The translations under genes and the position numbers were made by a program. DNA of 64,000 nt from Stenotrophomonas rhizophila (GTDB lineage Bacteria > Pseudomonadota > Gammaproteobacteria > Xanthomonadales > Xanthomonadaceae), in the NCBI RefSeq assembly GCF_020857975.1, contig NZ_JACWUO010000005.1, forward strand, positions 186,001 through 250,000, read 5' to 3'. This document shows, in pieces, positions 26,383-36,786 of the stretch (positions are counted from its first letter, which is position 1; each line of letters begins with the position of its first letter). The notes beneath the pieces are model-generated. The model ran no database searches. It saw nothing but the letters and a program-made list of their open reading frames with translations, and had not been told where the DNA came from.

Positions 26383-29300
26383 TCATGCCGGCGGCGGGCC
26401 GGGCCAGGCCAGATGAACCTGATGCACGCCGCTGTCGTCGACCAGCGGCATGTGCAGCTCCGCCCGGGCGGCGCCATCAAGCGTCAGCCTGGCGCGCCCC
26501 GTATCGACCTGTTCAACCTGGATGATGTACAGGCTTGAGCCGAACCGGTAGCGCAGCGTGTACTGCGGCCACTCCGGCGGCAGGCAGGGTGTGAATACCA
26601 GCCGGTCGCCATGGCGCTGCAGGCCAAGCAGCGATTCGGTCAGCAGCCGGTACATCCAGCCGGCCGAGCCGGTATACCAGGTCCAGCCGCCGCGCCCGAC
26701 ATGCGGCGCCACCGCGTAGACGTCGGCGGCCAGCACGTACGGTTCCACCTTGTAGACCGCCACCGCGGCGGCATCGCCGGCGTGATGGATGGGGTTGATC
26801 ATGCGCGCCAGCTCCCAGGCCGTTGCCGCATCGCCCTGCTGGGCGAAGGCCATCGCCGCCCAGACCGCGGCGTGGGTGTACTGCCCGCCGTTCTCGCGCA
26901 CGCCGGGCACGTAGCCGCGGATGTAGCCGGGGTCGTGCGGGGTCCTGTCGAAGGGCGGATCGAGCAGCTTCACGATGCCTGCCTGGCGGTTCACCAGGTG
27001 CGTGGACAGCGATGCCATGGCGGTGCCGGCGCGCGCGGGGTCGGCGGCGCCGGACAACAACGACCAGCTCTGCGAGATCGAATCGATCCGGCATTCATCG
27101 CTGTGGGTCGATCCCAACGGGGTGCCGTCGTCGAACCAGGCACGGCGGTACCATTGCCCATCCCAGGCGTGTTCTTCCAGGTTGGCGCGCAGGCGTTGCG
27201 CCTGGTCGCTGCAGTAGCCGGCAAATTCGGCGTCGCCGTGCGCGCGTGCTACCGCCACGAAACGCTGCAGGGTGTCGAACAGGAAGAAGCCCAGCCACAC
27301 GCTTTCGCCGCGCCCGTCGCGCCCGACCAGGTTCATGCCGTCGTTCCAGTCGCCGGCGCCGATCAGCGGCAACCCGCGCGCACCGAGCAGGGTGCAGCCC
27401 CGCCGCAACGCAAGCACGCAGTGCTGGTACAGCGATTGCTGGTCGTGGGAGACCACGGGCAGATCGTAGTAGGACTCTTCGCCGGGGTTGAGCGCGCGCC
27501 CCTCGATGAAGCGCACCTGCTCATCCAGTACGCCGGTATCGCCGGTGACCTGCACGTAGCGGCAGGTGGCCAATGGCAACCAGAGGAAATCGTCCGAACA
27601 GCGCGTGCGCACGCCACGCCCCTGCGGCGGGTGCCACCAATGCAGCACGTCGCCTTCGGGGAACTGCTGGGCCGCGCACCGCAGCAGGTGCGCGCGGCCC
27701 AGGGCCGGGGCCGCGTGGACGGTGGCCATGGTGTCCTGCAGCTGGTCGCGGAAGCCGAAGGCGCCGCCGGACTGGTAATAGCCGCTGCGGGCCATGTAAC
27801 GGCAGGCCAGGGTCTGGTACATCAGCCAGCCGTTGACCAGCACATCCACGCTGGGGTCCGGGGTCTGCACCTGGACCACGTCCAGCAGCGTGTGCCAGTG
27901 GGCGGCAAGGTCGACCAGCGCGTCGCGGGCGCATTGCCCGCCCTGCACGCTGCGGGCCAACTGCAGCGCCTGCTCGGCGTCCTTGCCCATGCCCAGCCGG
28001 AACACCACTTCCTGCGCCTGCCCATCGGCCAGCAGCAGCGGGGCCTGGATCGCCGCACACGGATCCAGGCCCACGCCGAGCTGGCCGGACAGATGCTGGC
28101 GGTGCAGCGCGGCCGGGTCGGCCATGCTGCCGTTGCGGCCGAGGAATTCGCTGCGGCTGGCGGTGTAACTGCAGCCATTGGCATCGGTATCGAAGAACGC
28201 GACGCGGCCCTGGAACTCGGTGTTGTAGGGGTTGCGGGCGGTGAGCACGCCGCTGGCGGTATCCCGCTCGCAGACGATGTGCATCTGCGAGGTGGCGTGG
28301 ATGCCGCCCAGCACCCACTCCACATAGCCGGTCGCCGACACCCGGCGGGCCCGGCCGGACAGGTTGCGCAGCTTCAGTACCGAGTACTTGACCGCGTCGG
28401 TGACGGCGACATACACCCACAGTTCCGAGGCGATGCCGTCTTCGACGTGCTCGTACACGCTGTAGCCGAATCCGTGACGGATGCGGTAGGTGCCGCGCCC
28501 CCGGCAGGGCAGTGGGGTGGGCGACCATACGTGGCCGCTGTCTTCATCGCGCAGGTAGAACGCTTCGCCGCCGCTGTCGCTGACCGGGTCGTTGTGCCAT
28601 GGGGTCAGGCGGAATTCGTGCGCATTCTCGAACCAGGTGTAGCCGACCATGCTTTCGCTGACCACGCTGCCCAGCCGTTCGTTGGCCAGTACGTTGGACC
28701 ACGGCGCCGGCGTCGGCCGGCCTTCGCGCAGGGTGATCACGTACTCGCGGCCGTCGGCGCTGAAGCCGCCGGTGCCATTGTCGTGGAGCAGTGCGCTGCC
28801 GGTTTCCAGCGCAGGGCCGGGCAGGTGCGCGGCCTGGGCATCGCGCGGCTGCGCTGGCGCATCCGGCGGCGGCAACGCGGCGTGGTGGTCGCGGTCGGCA
28901 GCGTCGGTCTCCAGCAGCAGGGCCGGCGGGGTACGCACCGGCGGTTCGTGGCGGCCGACCTGGGTGGCCAGCGTGCCCTGCTGGTCGTTGATGATCACCC
29001 GCGCCACCGACTGCAGCAGGATGCGGTCCTCCTGCGGCATCTGGTAGCCGGGCCGCACGAAGATGCCGCCGGGCCGATCCAGCACATTGGCTTCCGGATC
29101 GGCCGAGATCATGCCCAGGATCCGGTCGTGCAGCTGCTGGCGGTAGCCGGGCTGGCTTTCGTTCCAGATCACCAGGTCTGCGCGCAGGCCCTTGAGGCGC
29201 CAGTAGGCATGCGCCTGCACCATCTGCCGGACCAGCTCGATGTTGTCGGTATCGGCGATCTGCAGCAGCACGATCGGCAGGTCGCCGGAGATGCCGTGGC

Positions 29301-32300
29301 CCCACAGCCCGGACTGGCCGCGCTGGTTCTGCAGCAGCACCTGCGGGTCGGCGCGCAGCAGCGGATGGGTGTAGACGATCAGCCCGGCCAGCCGCTCGTA
29401 GAGCTGCGCATCGGTCTGCGAGGCATCGATCTGGCGGCGCACCACCTGGCTGTGCGTCCAGGCCAGGTCGAAGACCCGGTCGGCCAGCCGGCGGTCGCGG
29501 TACTTGTCCACCAGCGCCACGCAGGCCTGGCGGTCCGCGCCGACGCCCTGCACCATGTCGATCAACGCGGTCTGTCCCGGCGCCAGCTCGATGCGGCAAC
29601 GGATCGCCACCACCGGGTCCAGCACCGAGCCCTCGCTGTCGGACAGCGCCGGGTCCACGCTCAGCGCATGCGGCGCGCGCGGCGTGCCGCCGCGGCCCAG
29701 GAAGCGCGCCCGGTCGGTTTCATAGGAGATCGCGCTGATCTCGGCATCGTGCACCGCCACCAGGTGGAACATCCACGGCGGTACTTCATCGTGCGAGCGG
29801 GGCCGGCGCGTGCACAGCAGCGCCTGCTTGTCGCGCACGATCTCGGACTGGACGAACAGGTTGCTGAACGCAGGGTGCAGTTCGTCGGCGATCGCCGGCG
29901 CCAGCACCACTTCGGCATAGGTGGTGATCTCGACCATGCGGGTACGGCGGCTGCGGTTGCACAGGCGCAGTCGACGCAGTTCGATGTCGTCCTCGGCGGA
30001 GATGGCCACTTCCAGGTGGGTTTCGTAACCGTTCCGGCGGCCGCGGAATTCGGCCTTTGCATCGGAGAATATGGCTTCGTACTGCTCCACCGGCACGCCG
30101 GTGGGCTGCAGCGCGGTCGACCAGAAATCGCCGCTGGCCACATCGCGCAGGTAGCAGAAGGTTCCCCAGTGATCGCGGGTGCCGTCCTCGCGCCAGCGCG
30201 TGATCGAGATATCGCGATGCCGGCTGTAGCCGCCACCGGCGCTGGTCAACAGGCTGTGGTAGCGCCCGTTGGACAGCAGCTGCACCGCCGGCCGGGAACT
30301 GCCCGGGTTCTGGAAGACGCGCAGCTGGGTTTCGGTGTCGACCGTGGTGGCGTGTTCCTCCAGCGCCACGGCCTTGTGCGGATGGAAGATGCCGGCGCGC
30401 GGAATGCGTTCCTGCAACAGCAGCAGGGTGGCCTGGAACTCCACGTCGGCCACGAAGCGGCGCTGCATCGGCTGGTCGTGGAGCAGGTGCACCAGCGACA
30501 GCAGGCCCATGCCCTGGTGGTGGGCCATGAACGAGCGCACCACGGCATGGGACTGGCCCTGCGGTATGCGCCCGGGGGTGTAGTCGATCGCCTCGTAGAA
30601 ACCGAAATCGCCCTTGAATCCCAGCGCGTCCAGCTGCTGCAGATTGAGGCAGGCCTCCTCCGGCGCCACCATCAGCGCCATCATGCTGGCGTAGGGCGCA
30701 ATCACCAGGTCCTTGCCGAGCCCGCGCTGCAGGCCCAGCCCCGGCACGCCGAACGCGCGGTATTGGTAGTTCAGGCGCGCATCGACGGTGTTGTATCCGG
30801 ACTCGGAGATGCCCCACGGCACCTTGTGGTCGGCCCCATAGGCGATCTGCGCCTGCACGGCATGGCGGGCGGTTTCGTCCAGCAGCGTATCGGGGTAGCT
30901 GGGCATCACCAGCTGCGGCATCAGGTACTCGAACATCGAGCCGCTCCAGGACAACAGCGTCGCATTGCCGTTGACCTCGGTCAGCGGACGCCCCAGCGCG
31001 AACCAGTTTTCCTGCGGCAACTGCCCCTGGGAGATGCCGACGAAACTGCTCAGGCGCGCTTCGGAGGCCAGCAGGTCGTACAGGCCCTCGTCCAGGCGGT
31101 GCTCGTCCACGTTGTAGCCGATCGCCAGCAGGTGGCGCGCACGGTCGTAGAGGAAACCATGCTCGATCAGCGAGAACTGGCCGGCGATATGCGCCAGCCG
31201 CTCCAGCTCGAGAATGCGGTCGCGCGCACGCGCCCTGACCGGCGCGCTGGCGGAGCGTTCCAGCAGCTGGCGCAGGGTGGGGATGGCGGCTTCGCGCGCA
31301 CCATCGCTGTTGCTGTCATGGGGCGATGTTGCCGTGACAAAGAACGCCAGTTCGGCCAGTGCCGACCGGCAGGTATCGGCCAGGGTGGACGGCCAATGCG
31401 GCGTCGCTTCGGTATCGTCCACGGCAGCGGGCCAGGCCGCCACCAGGGCATCGGCATGCAGCACCAATGCGGCCAGCGCGCGTTCGGCCTGGAGCAGCGT
31501 TGCAGGGGGATCGGCCAGCGCCTGTGCGAGCGTGGCGCGGAAACCGCCCATCGCGCTCGACACGGCCGGGTCGTCGCGCCCGGCGGCCTGGCGGGCTTCT
31601 TCCAGCACGCCCAGGGTGTCGGCCAGCCCGGTGAAGGTGCTGGGGCCCAGCACCGGCGCGTCGGCCAGCGCCAACAGCCCCTGGCGCAGGGTCAGCAGGT
31701 GGCCGACCAGGTTGCCGCTGTCGACCGTGGAGATATACGCCGGGGGCAGCGGGCGCAGGGTCTGGGTGTCGTACCAGTTGTAGAAGTGGCCGCGGTGGCG
31801 CGGCAGGGTTTCCAGCGTGTCGAATACCCGCCGGGTGCGCTCGATGACGCCGCCGACCTGCAGGTAGCCGAAATCCCAGGCCGCCAGGTTGGCCAGCAAC
31901 GACAGCCCGATATTGGTCGGCGAGGTGCGCCGGGCCACGACCACGGCGGGGTGCACGCGCACATTGTCCGGCGGCAGCCAGTGGTCTTCGGCGCGGACAT
32001 GGGTCTCGAAGAAGGCCCAGGTGCGCCGGGCCAGCCGGCCCAGGAAGGCCCGCTGCGCGGTGGACAGGTCGGCGGCGCGGCGGGCCGGCGGGCGGCCCAG
32101 CCATGCCATCAGCACCGGCGAGCACAGCCACAGCAACAGGAACGGCACGGCCACCCACAGCGATGCCGGTTGCCGGGACGCCAGCAACGCGGCCACCGCA
32201 ACGGCGAACAGCGCCGTCGGCCACATGCTGCCGAACTCGGCCGCCACGCCCTGGCCGAGCACCCGTTCGACCTCGCTGGACGGATTCCACTGCAGCAGGG

Positions 32301-35109
32301 ATCGGCGCGTCACCCACTGCCGCCACAGCGTGCGCACGATCGCCGACACGCTGAAGAAGGCCTCATAGGGCAGGCACGCCAGGTTGATCGCCGCGCGCAG
32401 CAGCTGCTGCAGCACCGACCGGCCGGCCTGCAGCAGGTAGGCCTTGGGCGGCATGTCGACCGGTATCGAGCAGACATCGCGCAGCGCGGGGATCAGTACG
32501 GGCAGCAGCCACAGGCTCAGCAGCCAGGTCGACCACGCCAGCGGGTCGGGCGAGAACAGCCAGCCCAGCACCAGCAAGGCGGTGCTCGCCGCCGGCACCA
32601 GGCTGCGCCGCAGGTTGTCCAGCAGCTTTCCGCGCGACAGCCACGACAGCGGGTTGCGCTCATAGCGCCCGTCCTGGCGCGGCACCCACGGCAACAACCA
32701 CGGCAGCAGCTGCCAGTCGCCGCGGATCCAGCGGTGGCGGCGCTTGACGTCCACCGCATAGCGGCTGGGATAGTCCTCGAACAGGCGCACGTCGCTGACC
32801 AGCCCGGCCCGCGCGTAGCAGCCTTCCAGCAGATCGTGGCTGAGGACGCGGTTGTCCGGGAAACGCCCGGCCAGTGCGCGTTCAAAGGCGTCCACGCCAT
32901 AGATGCCCTTGCCGACGAAGGAGCCCTCGCCGAACAGGTCCTGGTACACATCCGACACGGTACGCGTATAGGGGTCGATGCCGGCCTCGCTGCCGAACAT
33001 GCGCGCATAGCGCGAACTGCGCCGGCCGCCCAGGCGGGTGCCCACGCTGGGCTGCAGGATGCCGTAACCGCGAACCACGCGGCCCAGCGCGGCATCGAAG
33101 TGCGCCGCGTTGAGCGGGTGGGCCAGGGTGCCGATCAGTTCACGGGCGGCATCGCGGGGCAGCTGGGTATCGGTGTCCAGGGTGATCACGTAGCGCACCT
33201 GCGCCAGCGCCTCGACCCGGCCGGTCACCTGCTGGAAATCGTTGGTGATGCCTTCGCGCAGCAGCCGGTTCAGCGCCGCCAGCTTGCCGCGTTTGCGCTC
33301 ATGCCCGATCCAGCGCCGTTCGCCGGCGTTCCACTGGCGTGGCCGGTGCAGCAGGAAGAACAGGTCATCGCCGCCACCTTCGGCGGTGCGCGCCAGTCCA
33401 TAGCGGCGATTGAGCTGTTCGATTCCGCGTGCCGCGCGTTCGAGCAGCGCCGCATCGGTCGGCAGGGTGGCCTGGTCGGCATCGAGGAAGTCGGTCAACA
33501 GCGCAAAGTGCAGGTGCGCGTCGCGATTGGCCAGAAAGCGCACTTCCAGCCCTTCGACCAGGTTGTCCACGTCGGTCAGGCTGCCCAGCATGCAGGGCAC
33601 CACCACCAGGGTGCGCGCGCCTGGCGGAATGCCCTTGGAGAAATCCATCCGCGGCCGGCGCTGCGGCGATACCAGCACGGTAGCGGTCCAGTTGACCAGC
33701 GCGATCCCCAGTTCGCTGAAGGAGACCACCGCCAACAGCGCCACCACGGCCAGCAGCACGCCCTGCAATGACGGCGCCGTCGCGACCAGGCTCCAGCTGA
33801 ACACCGCGACGATCGCCGCGATCGGCAGCAGGTATGCGGGCAGGGCGATGCGCCGGGGCGACAGCCGGACCGGCCTGGCTGCAGGGGCGGCCGCGCGCAA
33901 CGCGGCCTGCAGCTGCGCCACGCCATCGTCCACCAGGTAGAACCCCACATGGGCTTGGAACGCCGCCGGGTCGACCGCGGCCGCCGCCTGCGCCAGGTCC
34001 AGCGCGGTGGCGGCGACGGTCTCCTCATCGATACCGGCCCGCCGCGCGATCTTCTCCACCACGTGCCGATAGCTGTCGCGCGTGCTGAAATCCATCAACG
34101 GATAGGTCGAACACGGGTCCTGGCGCAGGCGATGTTCGACCACGCTCATGCTCTCGACGAACTCCCGCCAGTCCATGGTGGCCAGAAAGCGCAGGCTGCC
34201 GATGCTGTTGCTGATCGAGACCTGGTCTGCCGCCTGCTGCTGGCTTTCCTGCTGCACCAGTTCCTCGACGCGGTGGCCCTCGGCCGCGGCCCACTGCTCA
34301 AGCCAGGTGATCGGCATCGAGAAGGCGCCGCCGCGGCCCTGCAGCCCCCGGGCCAGTTCGGAAACGAAGGCTCCCGACAGCGGTGGCCCGGAACGGGCCA
34401 GGTCGGCGACCAGCAGCACGACATCCTTGGGGCTGTCGGCGGCGGCGCGGTTGAGCTGGCCCGCCCACCGGCCCGCCAGCCTGCGGTCGGCGCCATCGTG
34501 CATCAGCCGTACCGCCATGCGCCGCAGGTTGTCGATCAGCGCCAGCCGCAGCATGATCGGAATCGCCCACAGCTCGCCCAGCTTCAGCGGGGTGATGGCC
34601 TGGTAGGCGGCGATGAAGCGGCTGATGGTTTCGCCATCGACGCGGCCGTCGCCGTGCGCGATGGCTTCCAGGGAAAGATCGTAGACCCGGGGCAGGCCGG
34701 CGGAGCGGCCCTGCGCCAGGGACGGAAGCTGCCGGCTGTAGCCTTCCGGCAGATGCCGCCGCGCGGTATGGATCTGCTCTTCGACAAGATAGTAGTTGTC
34801 CAGCAGCCACTCGCCAGCGGGGGTGATGCGCATTTCATCGCGCACCATGGCGCTGAGCAGGCCGAATACATCGTCCAGCAGGCCTTCGTTCTCCGCCAGC
34901 CGGCCGAGCAGGCGTTCCTGGCCCGGCCGCAGGTGCACGGCGTGCTCGCCGGCCAGCGCGCGGCCATGCACTTCCATCTGCTCGACATTGAACAGTGCCG
35001 CGCGCAGCGGTGCTTCGACCTTGACCGACGGCTTGGTGGCGGTGTTCCAACGCGATGAACGTCGGCGCTGGCGTAGCCAGTGCCTGACAACCCTCAGGAC
35101 CTGAAGCAT
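26383..35109 (-). CDS. ndvB: Cyclic beta-1,2-glucan synthase, NdvB-like (2908 aa)
   Basis: A giant multidomain membrane protein with an N-terminal region of about 500 residues and hydrophobic helices around residues 420-500. A processive family 84 glycosyltransferase domain has the DxD motif TLDTDTQLP (near residue 646) and RRHRWIRGDWQ (a Q/RxxRW-type acceptor motif), and further helices follow around 840-1000. Next come a central glucoamylase-like domain and two large C-terminal GH94-type repeats with the phosphorylase-like GAGDWNDGMN motif (near residue 2590). NdvB builds, cyclises and trims periplasmic cyclic beta-1,2-glucans for osmotic adaptation and host interaction. Its size matches NdvB/ChvB (about 2800-2900). 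ATG 35109 begins the recognisable part; the open frame upstream to 35442 is non-coding in character. It is monocistronic. Confidence 0.92.
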   Translation of the reverse strand: MLQVLRVVRHWLRQRRRSSRWNTATKPSVKVEAPLRAALFNVEQMEVHGRALAGEHAVHLRPGQERLLGRLAENEGLLDDVFGLLSAMVRDEMRITPAGEWLLDNYYLVEEQIHTARRHLPEGYSRQLPSLAQGRSAGLPRVYDLSLEAIAHGDGRVDGETISRFIAAYQAITPLKLGELWAIPIMLRLALIDNLRRMAVRLMHDGADRRLAGRWAGQLNRAAADSPKDVVLLVADLARSGPPLSGAFVSELARGLQGRGGAFSMPITWLEQWAAAEGHRVEELVQQESQQQAADQVSISNSIGSLRFLATMDWREFVESMSVVEHRLRQDPCSTYPLMDFSTRDSYRHVVEKIARRAGIDEETVAATALDLAQAAAAVDPAAFQAHVGFYLVDDGVAQLQAALRAAAPAARPVRLSPRRIALPAYLLPIAAIVAVFSWSLVATAPSLQGVLLAVVALLAVVSFSELGIALVNWTATVLVSPQRRPRMDFSKGIPPGARTLVVVPCMLGSLTDVDNLVEGLEVRFLANRDAHLHFALLTDFLDADQATLPTDAALLERAARGIEQLNRRYGLARTAEGGGDDLFFLLHRPRQWNAGERRWIGHERKRGKLAALNRLLREGITNDFQQVTGRVEALAQVRYVITLDTDTQLPRDAARELIGTLAHPLNAAHFDAALGRVVRGYGILQPSVGTRLGGRRSSRYARMFGSEAGIDPYTRTVSDVYQDLFGEGSFVGKGIYGVDAFERALAGRFPDNRVLSHDLLEGCYARAGLVSDVRLFEDYPSRYAVDVKRRHRWIRGDWQLLPWLLPWVPRQDGRYERNPLSWLSRGKLLDNLRRSLVPAASTALLVLGWLFSPDPLAWSTWLLSLWLLPVLIPALRDVCSIPVDMPPKAYLLQAGRSVLQQLLRAAINLACLPYEAFFSVSAIVRTLWRQWVTRRSLLQWNPSSEVERVLGQGVAAEFGSMWPTALFAVAVAALLASRQPASLWVAVPFLLLWLCSPVLMAWLGRPPARRAADLSTAQRAFLGRLARRTWAFFETHVRAEDHWLPPDNVRVHPAVVVARRTSPTNIGLSLLANLAAWDFGYLQVGGVIERTRRVFDTLETLPRHRGHFYNWYDTQTLRPLPPAYISTVDSGNLVGHLLTLRQGLLALADAPVLGPSTFTGLADTLGVLEEARQAAGRDDPAVSSAMGGFRATLAQALADPPATLLQAERALAALVLHADALVAAWPAAVDDTEATPHWPSTLADTCRSALAELAFFVTATSPHDSNSDGAREAAIPTLRQLLERSASAPVRARARDRILELERLAHIAGQFSLIEHGFLYDRARHLLAIGYNVDEHRLDEGLYDLLASEARLSSFVGISQGQLPQENWFALGRPLTEVNGNATLLSWSGSMFEYLMPQLVMPSYPDTLLDETARHAVQAQIAYGADHKVPWGISESGYNTVDARLNYQYRAFGVPGLGLQRGLGKDLVIAPYASMMALMVAPEEACLNLQQLDALGFKGDFGFYEAIDYTPGRIPQGQSHAVVRSFMAHHQGMGLLSLVHLLHDQPMQRRFVADVEFQATLLLLQERIPRAGIFHPHKAVALEEHATTVDTETQLRVFQNPGSSRPAVQLLSNGRYHSLLTSAGGGYSRHRDISITRWREDGTRDHWGTFCYLRDVASGDFWSTALQPTGVPVEQYEAIFSDAKAEFRGRRNGYETHLEVAISAEDDIELRRLRLCNRSRRTRMVEITTYAEVVLAPAIADELHPAFSNLFVQSEIVRDKQALLCTRRPRSHDEVPPWMFHLVAVHDAEISAISYETDRARFLGRGGTPRAPHALSVDPALSDSEGSVLDPVVAIRCRIELAPGQTALIDMVQGVGADRQACVALVDKYRDRRLADRVFDLAWTHSQVVRRQIDASQTDAQLYERLAGLIVYTHPLLRADPQVLLQNQRGQSGLWGHGISGDLPIVLLQIADTDNIELVRQMVQAHAYWRLKGLRADLVIWNESQPGYRQQLHDRILGMISADPEANVLDRPGGIFVRPGYQMPQEDRILLQSVARVIINDQQGTLATQVGRHEPPVRTPPALLLETDAADRDHHAALPPPDAPAQPRDAQAAHLPGPALETGSALLHDNGTGGFSADGREYVITLREGRPTPAPWSNVLANERLGSVVSESMVGYTWFENAHEFRLTPWHNDPVSDSGGEAFYLRDEDSGHVWSPTPLPCRGRGTYRIRHGFGYSVYEHVEDGIASELWVYVAVTDAVKYSVLKLRNLSGRARRVSATGYVEWVLGGIHATSQMHIVCERDTASGVLTARNPYNTEFQGRVAFFDTDANGCSYTASRSEFLGRNGSMADPAALHRQHLSGQLGVGLDPCAAIQAPLLLADGQAQEVVFRLGMGKDAEQALQLARSVQGGQCARDALVDLAAHWHTLLDVVQVQTPDPSVDVLVNGWLMYQTLACRYMARSGYYQSGGAFGFRDQLQDTMATVHAAPALGRAHLLRCAAQQFPEGDVLHWWHPPQGRGVRTRCSDDFLWLPLATCRYVQVTGDTGVLDEQVRFIEGRALNPGEESYYDLPVVSHDQQSLYQHCVLALRRGCTLLGARGLPLIGAGDWNDGMNLVGRDGRGESVWLGFFLFDTLQRFVAVARAHGDAEFAGYCSDQAQRLRANLEEHAWDGQWYRRAWFDDGTPLGSTHSDECRIDSISQSWSLLSGAADPARAGTAMASLSTHLVNRQAGIVKLLDPPFDRTPHDPGYIRGYVPGVRENGGQYTHAAVWAAMAFAQQGDAATAWELARMINPIHHAGDAAAVAVYKVEPYVLAADVYAVAPHVGRGGWTWYTGSAGWMYRLLTESLLGLQRHGDRLVFTPCLPPEWPQYTLRYRFGSSLYIIQVEQVDTGRARLTLDGAARAELHMPLVDDSGVHQVHLAWPGPPPA

Positions 35110-35265
35110 GGACAATCCTGTTGGGTGCGATGACGAGCGCGCAAGAGCAATGCTTATAGCACCCGGCCTGGAACAGGGCGTGAGCGCCTGCTCCGCCGAC
35201 AGGCGTGGCGTGGGCGCCGGCGGCCGCGCGCGCCAGTTGGATTGCGCTGCCAACGCCCCCCCAAG

Positions 35266-35288
35266 GCCACGCCCGCAGAGGGCGTGGC
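35266..35288 (-). terminator. Hairpin terminator after the cysteine hydrolase gene
   Basis: A 9-bp perfect stem, GCCACGCCC (35266-35274) / GGGCGTGGC (35280-35288), with a 5-nt loop, 15 bp past the stop of the leftward hydrolase gene. Only two T residues follow on that strand, so it is a weak terminator or an mRNA-end stabiliser. Confidence 0.5.
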
Positions 35289-35303
35289 TTGCCCCGCGCC
35301 GGC

Positions 35304-35792
35304 TTACACCACCGTGCAGCGGCCGGCCAGGCCCGACAGCGCGATATCGCCGATCACTGCCGTCGGCGCCGCACAGGCCGCGCCGACGATCGTCACCTCC
35401 AGGCCGGCGGCCTCCGGCGACAGCGCCGTGTGGGTGATGCAATGCTGGGTCATCATGCCCACCAGCCGGATGGCGGAAACGCCGCCGGCAGCGAGCGTGC
35501 TGCCCAGCGTGGTGCCGAGGAAGCTGTCGGCCTGCTGTTTTTCAATCAGCGTACAGCCCTGCAACGCGTCGGCGATGGCCGGGTGCAGCTCGGCACCGGC
35601 GCTGCCGTCGGCCAGGAACGGTGCACCGGCCGGTGCCTTGTGCTGGATGCCGATGACCGGTTCGCCGGCCTGCCTGGCCCGTGCGATGGCATCGAGCGCG
35701 TTGGCCAGTGCCGGTTCGCTGTTTTCCAGCGGGAAGCGGCCGCCGGCAAAATAGTCGTTCTGGATGTCCACGACGATCAGGGCGGTGCTCAT
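35304..35792 (-). CDS. Isochorismatase-like cysteine hydrolase
   Basis: A 162-residue protein of the cysteine hydrolase (isochorismatase/nicotinamidase-like) fold. The triad is visible: Asp9 in VVDIQNDYF, a lysine in IQHKAPAGAPF and the nucleophilic cysteine in GMMTQHCITHTA. Members hydrolyse amides or vinyl ethers, such as nicotinamide, isochorismate or N-carbamoyl compounds; the substrate is not predictable. Its start overlaps the end of the upstream metallo-hydrolase gene by 4 bp (35789-35792), so both belong to one leftward operon divergent from the GlxA-type regulator. Confidence 0.9.
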   Translation of the reverse strand: MSTALIVVDIQNDYFAGGRFPLENSEPALANALDAIARARQAGEPVIGIQHKAPAGAPFLADGSAGAELHPAIADALQGCTLIEKQQADSFLGTTLGSTLAAGGVSAIRLVGMMTQHCITHTALSPEAAGLEVTIVGAACAAPTAVIGDIALSGLAGRCTVV

Positions 35793-36691
35793 TCGGCGCT
35801 CCCGGCGAAGGTGAGGGTCTGGCCGTCTTCGGGGATCAGCACGCTGTCCTGGATCGCCTTTTCGGTGACGTAGCGGCGCAGGTCGGCGCGCGAGACGGTC
35901 ATGTGGTTCACCGCGTCCATGTGCACGGCCACGATGCGGGCGGCCGGGGCCAGCGCATGCACGCGCGCGGTGTCTTCGGTACCCATGATGATGCCGGTAT
36001 CGAACCCCTTGACCCGTGCATCGCCGGTGTTGAGCACGATCACCTCGGGGCGGTAGCGGGCGATGGCCTGCTGCACCTGGCCGTTCCAGACGGTGTCGCC
36101 GGCAAGATAAATGGTGGGTTGGCCGGGTTTTTCGAATACCAGCCCCATCACGCTGCCCAGCAAGGTGGCCAGCGGCTCCACCGCGAACATCGCCGCCGAA
36201 CCGTGCTGCGCGCCCACCCGGGAGATGCTGACCCCGCCGAAGCTGGCCTGCGCCGGCAGGATGCGCACGTCCTTGAACCCCTGCCCACGCAGCAGGTCCG
36301 CATCGGCCTGGTGCTGGACGAACATCGGCATCTGCTTGGGAATGGCGGCCTGGGCGGCCACGTCCCAATGGTCCAGATGGGTATGGGTCAACAGCACCGC
36401 ATCCACCCCGTCCAGCACCTGGGCCACGTCGAAGGGCAGTTCCACCAGGGGGTTGCGCAGTTCGCTGCGGTAGGTGTCGGGGAAGCCGGGGTAGGCGCCC
36501 TTGGCGGCCAGCATCGGGTCCACCAGCAGCACGGTGTCGGCGTAGCTGATCTTCACCGTGGCGTTGCGGATCTGTTGAATGGTGGTGGCCTGGGCGGGCG
36601 TGGGCGTGGGCGCGGGCGCGGGCGCGGCGAAGGCGGTGGCCGGCAGGCCCAGCGCGAGCAGGGTGCCGAGGGCCAGGGAGCGCAGTTTCAT
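35789..36691 (-). CDS. Exported metallo-beta-lactamase-fold hydrolase
   Basis: A 300-residue protein with a signal peptide (cleavage near AFAA), a short proline-rich linker and an MBL-fold domain of the UlaG-like type. The metal motif is LLTHTHLDHWD (HxHxDH), and later ligands include the aspartate in YLAGDT and a histidine near VAVHMDAVNH. It should be a periplasmic metal-dependent hydrolase. ATG 36691 gives the complete signal peptide. Co-transcribed with the cysteine hydrolase and divergent, across 95 bp, from the GlxA-type regulator, which probably controls it. Confidence 0.9.
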   Translation of the reverse strand: MKLRSLALGTLLALGLPATAFAAPAPAPTPTPAQATTIQQIRNATVKISYADTVLLVDPMLAAKGAYPGFPDTYRSELRNPLVELPFDVAQVLDGVDAVLLTHTHLDHWDVAAQAAIPKQMPMFVQHQADADLLRGQGFKDVRILPAQASFGGVSISRVGAQHGSAAMFAVEPLATLLGSVMGLVFEKPGQPTIYLAGDTVWNGQVQQAIARYRPEVIVLNTGDARVKGFDTGIIMGTEDTARVHALAPAARIVAVHMDAVNHMTVSRADLRRYVTEKAIQDSVLIPEDGQTLTFAGSAE

Positions 36692-36786
36692 GGCAGTGTC
36701 CTGAGGGGGAGAAGTGGGACACAGCTTGACGCCGGCGCGCAACGGCCGATACTGGCCTGAGAGACCAACATCGATGGAATCGGGCC

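Noticed and set aside
26611..33771. A 2386-codon open frame on the plus strand antisense to the glucan synthase
   Set aside because: It is a by-product of codon bias in high-GC DNA; its translation is low-complexity (rich in G, H, Q, R and A) with no domain, and the opposite strand encodes a clear NdvB-like protein.
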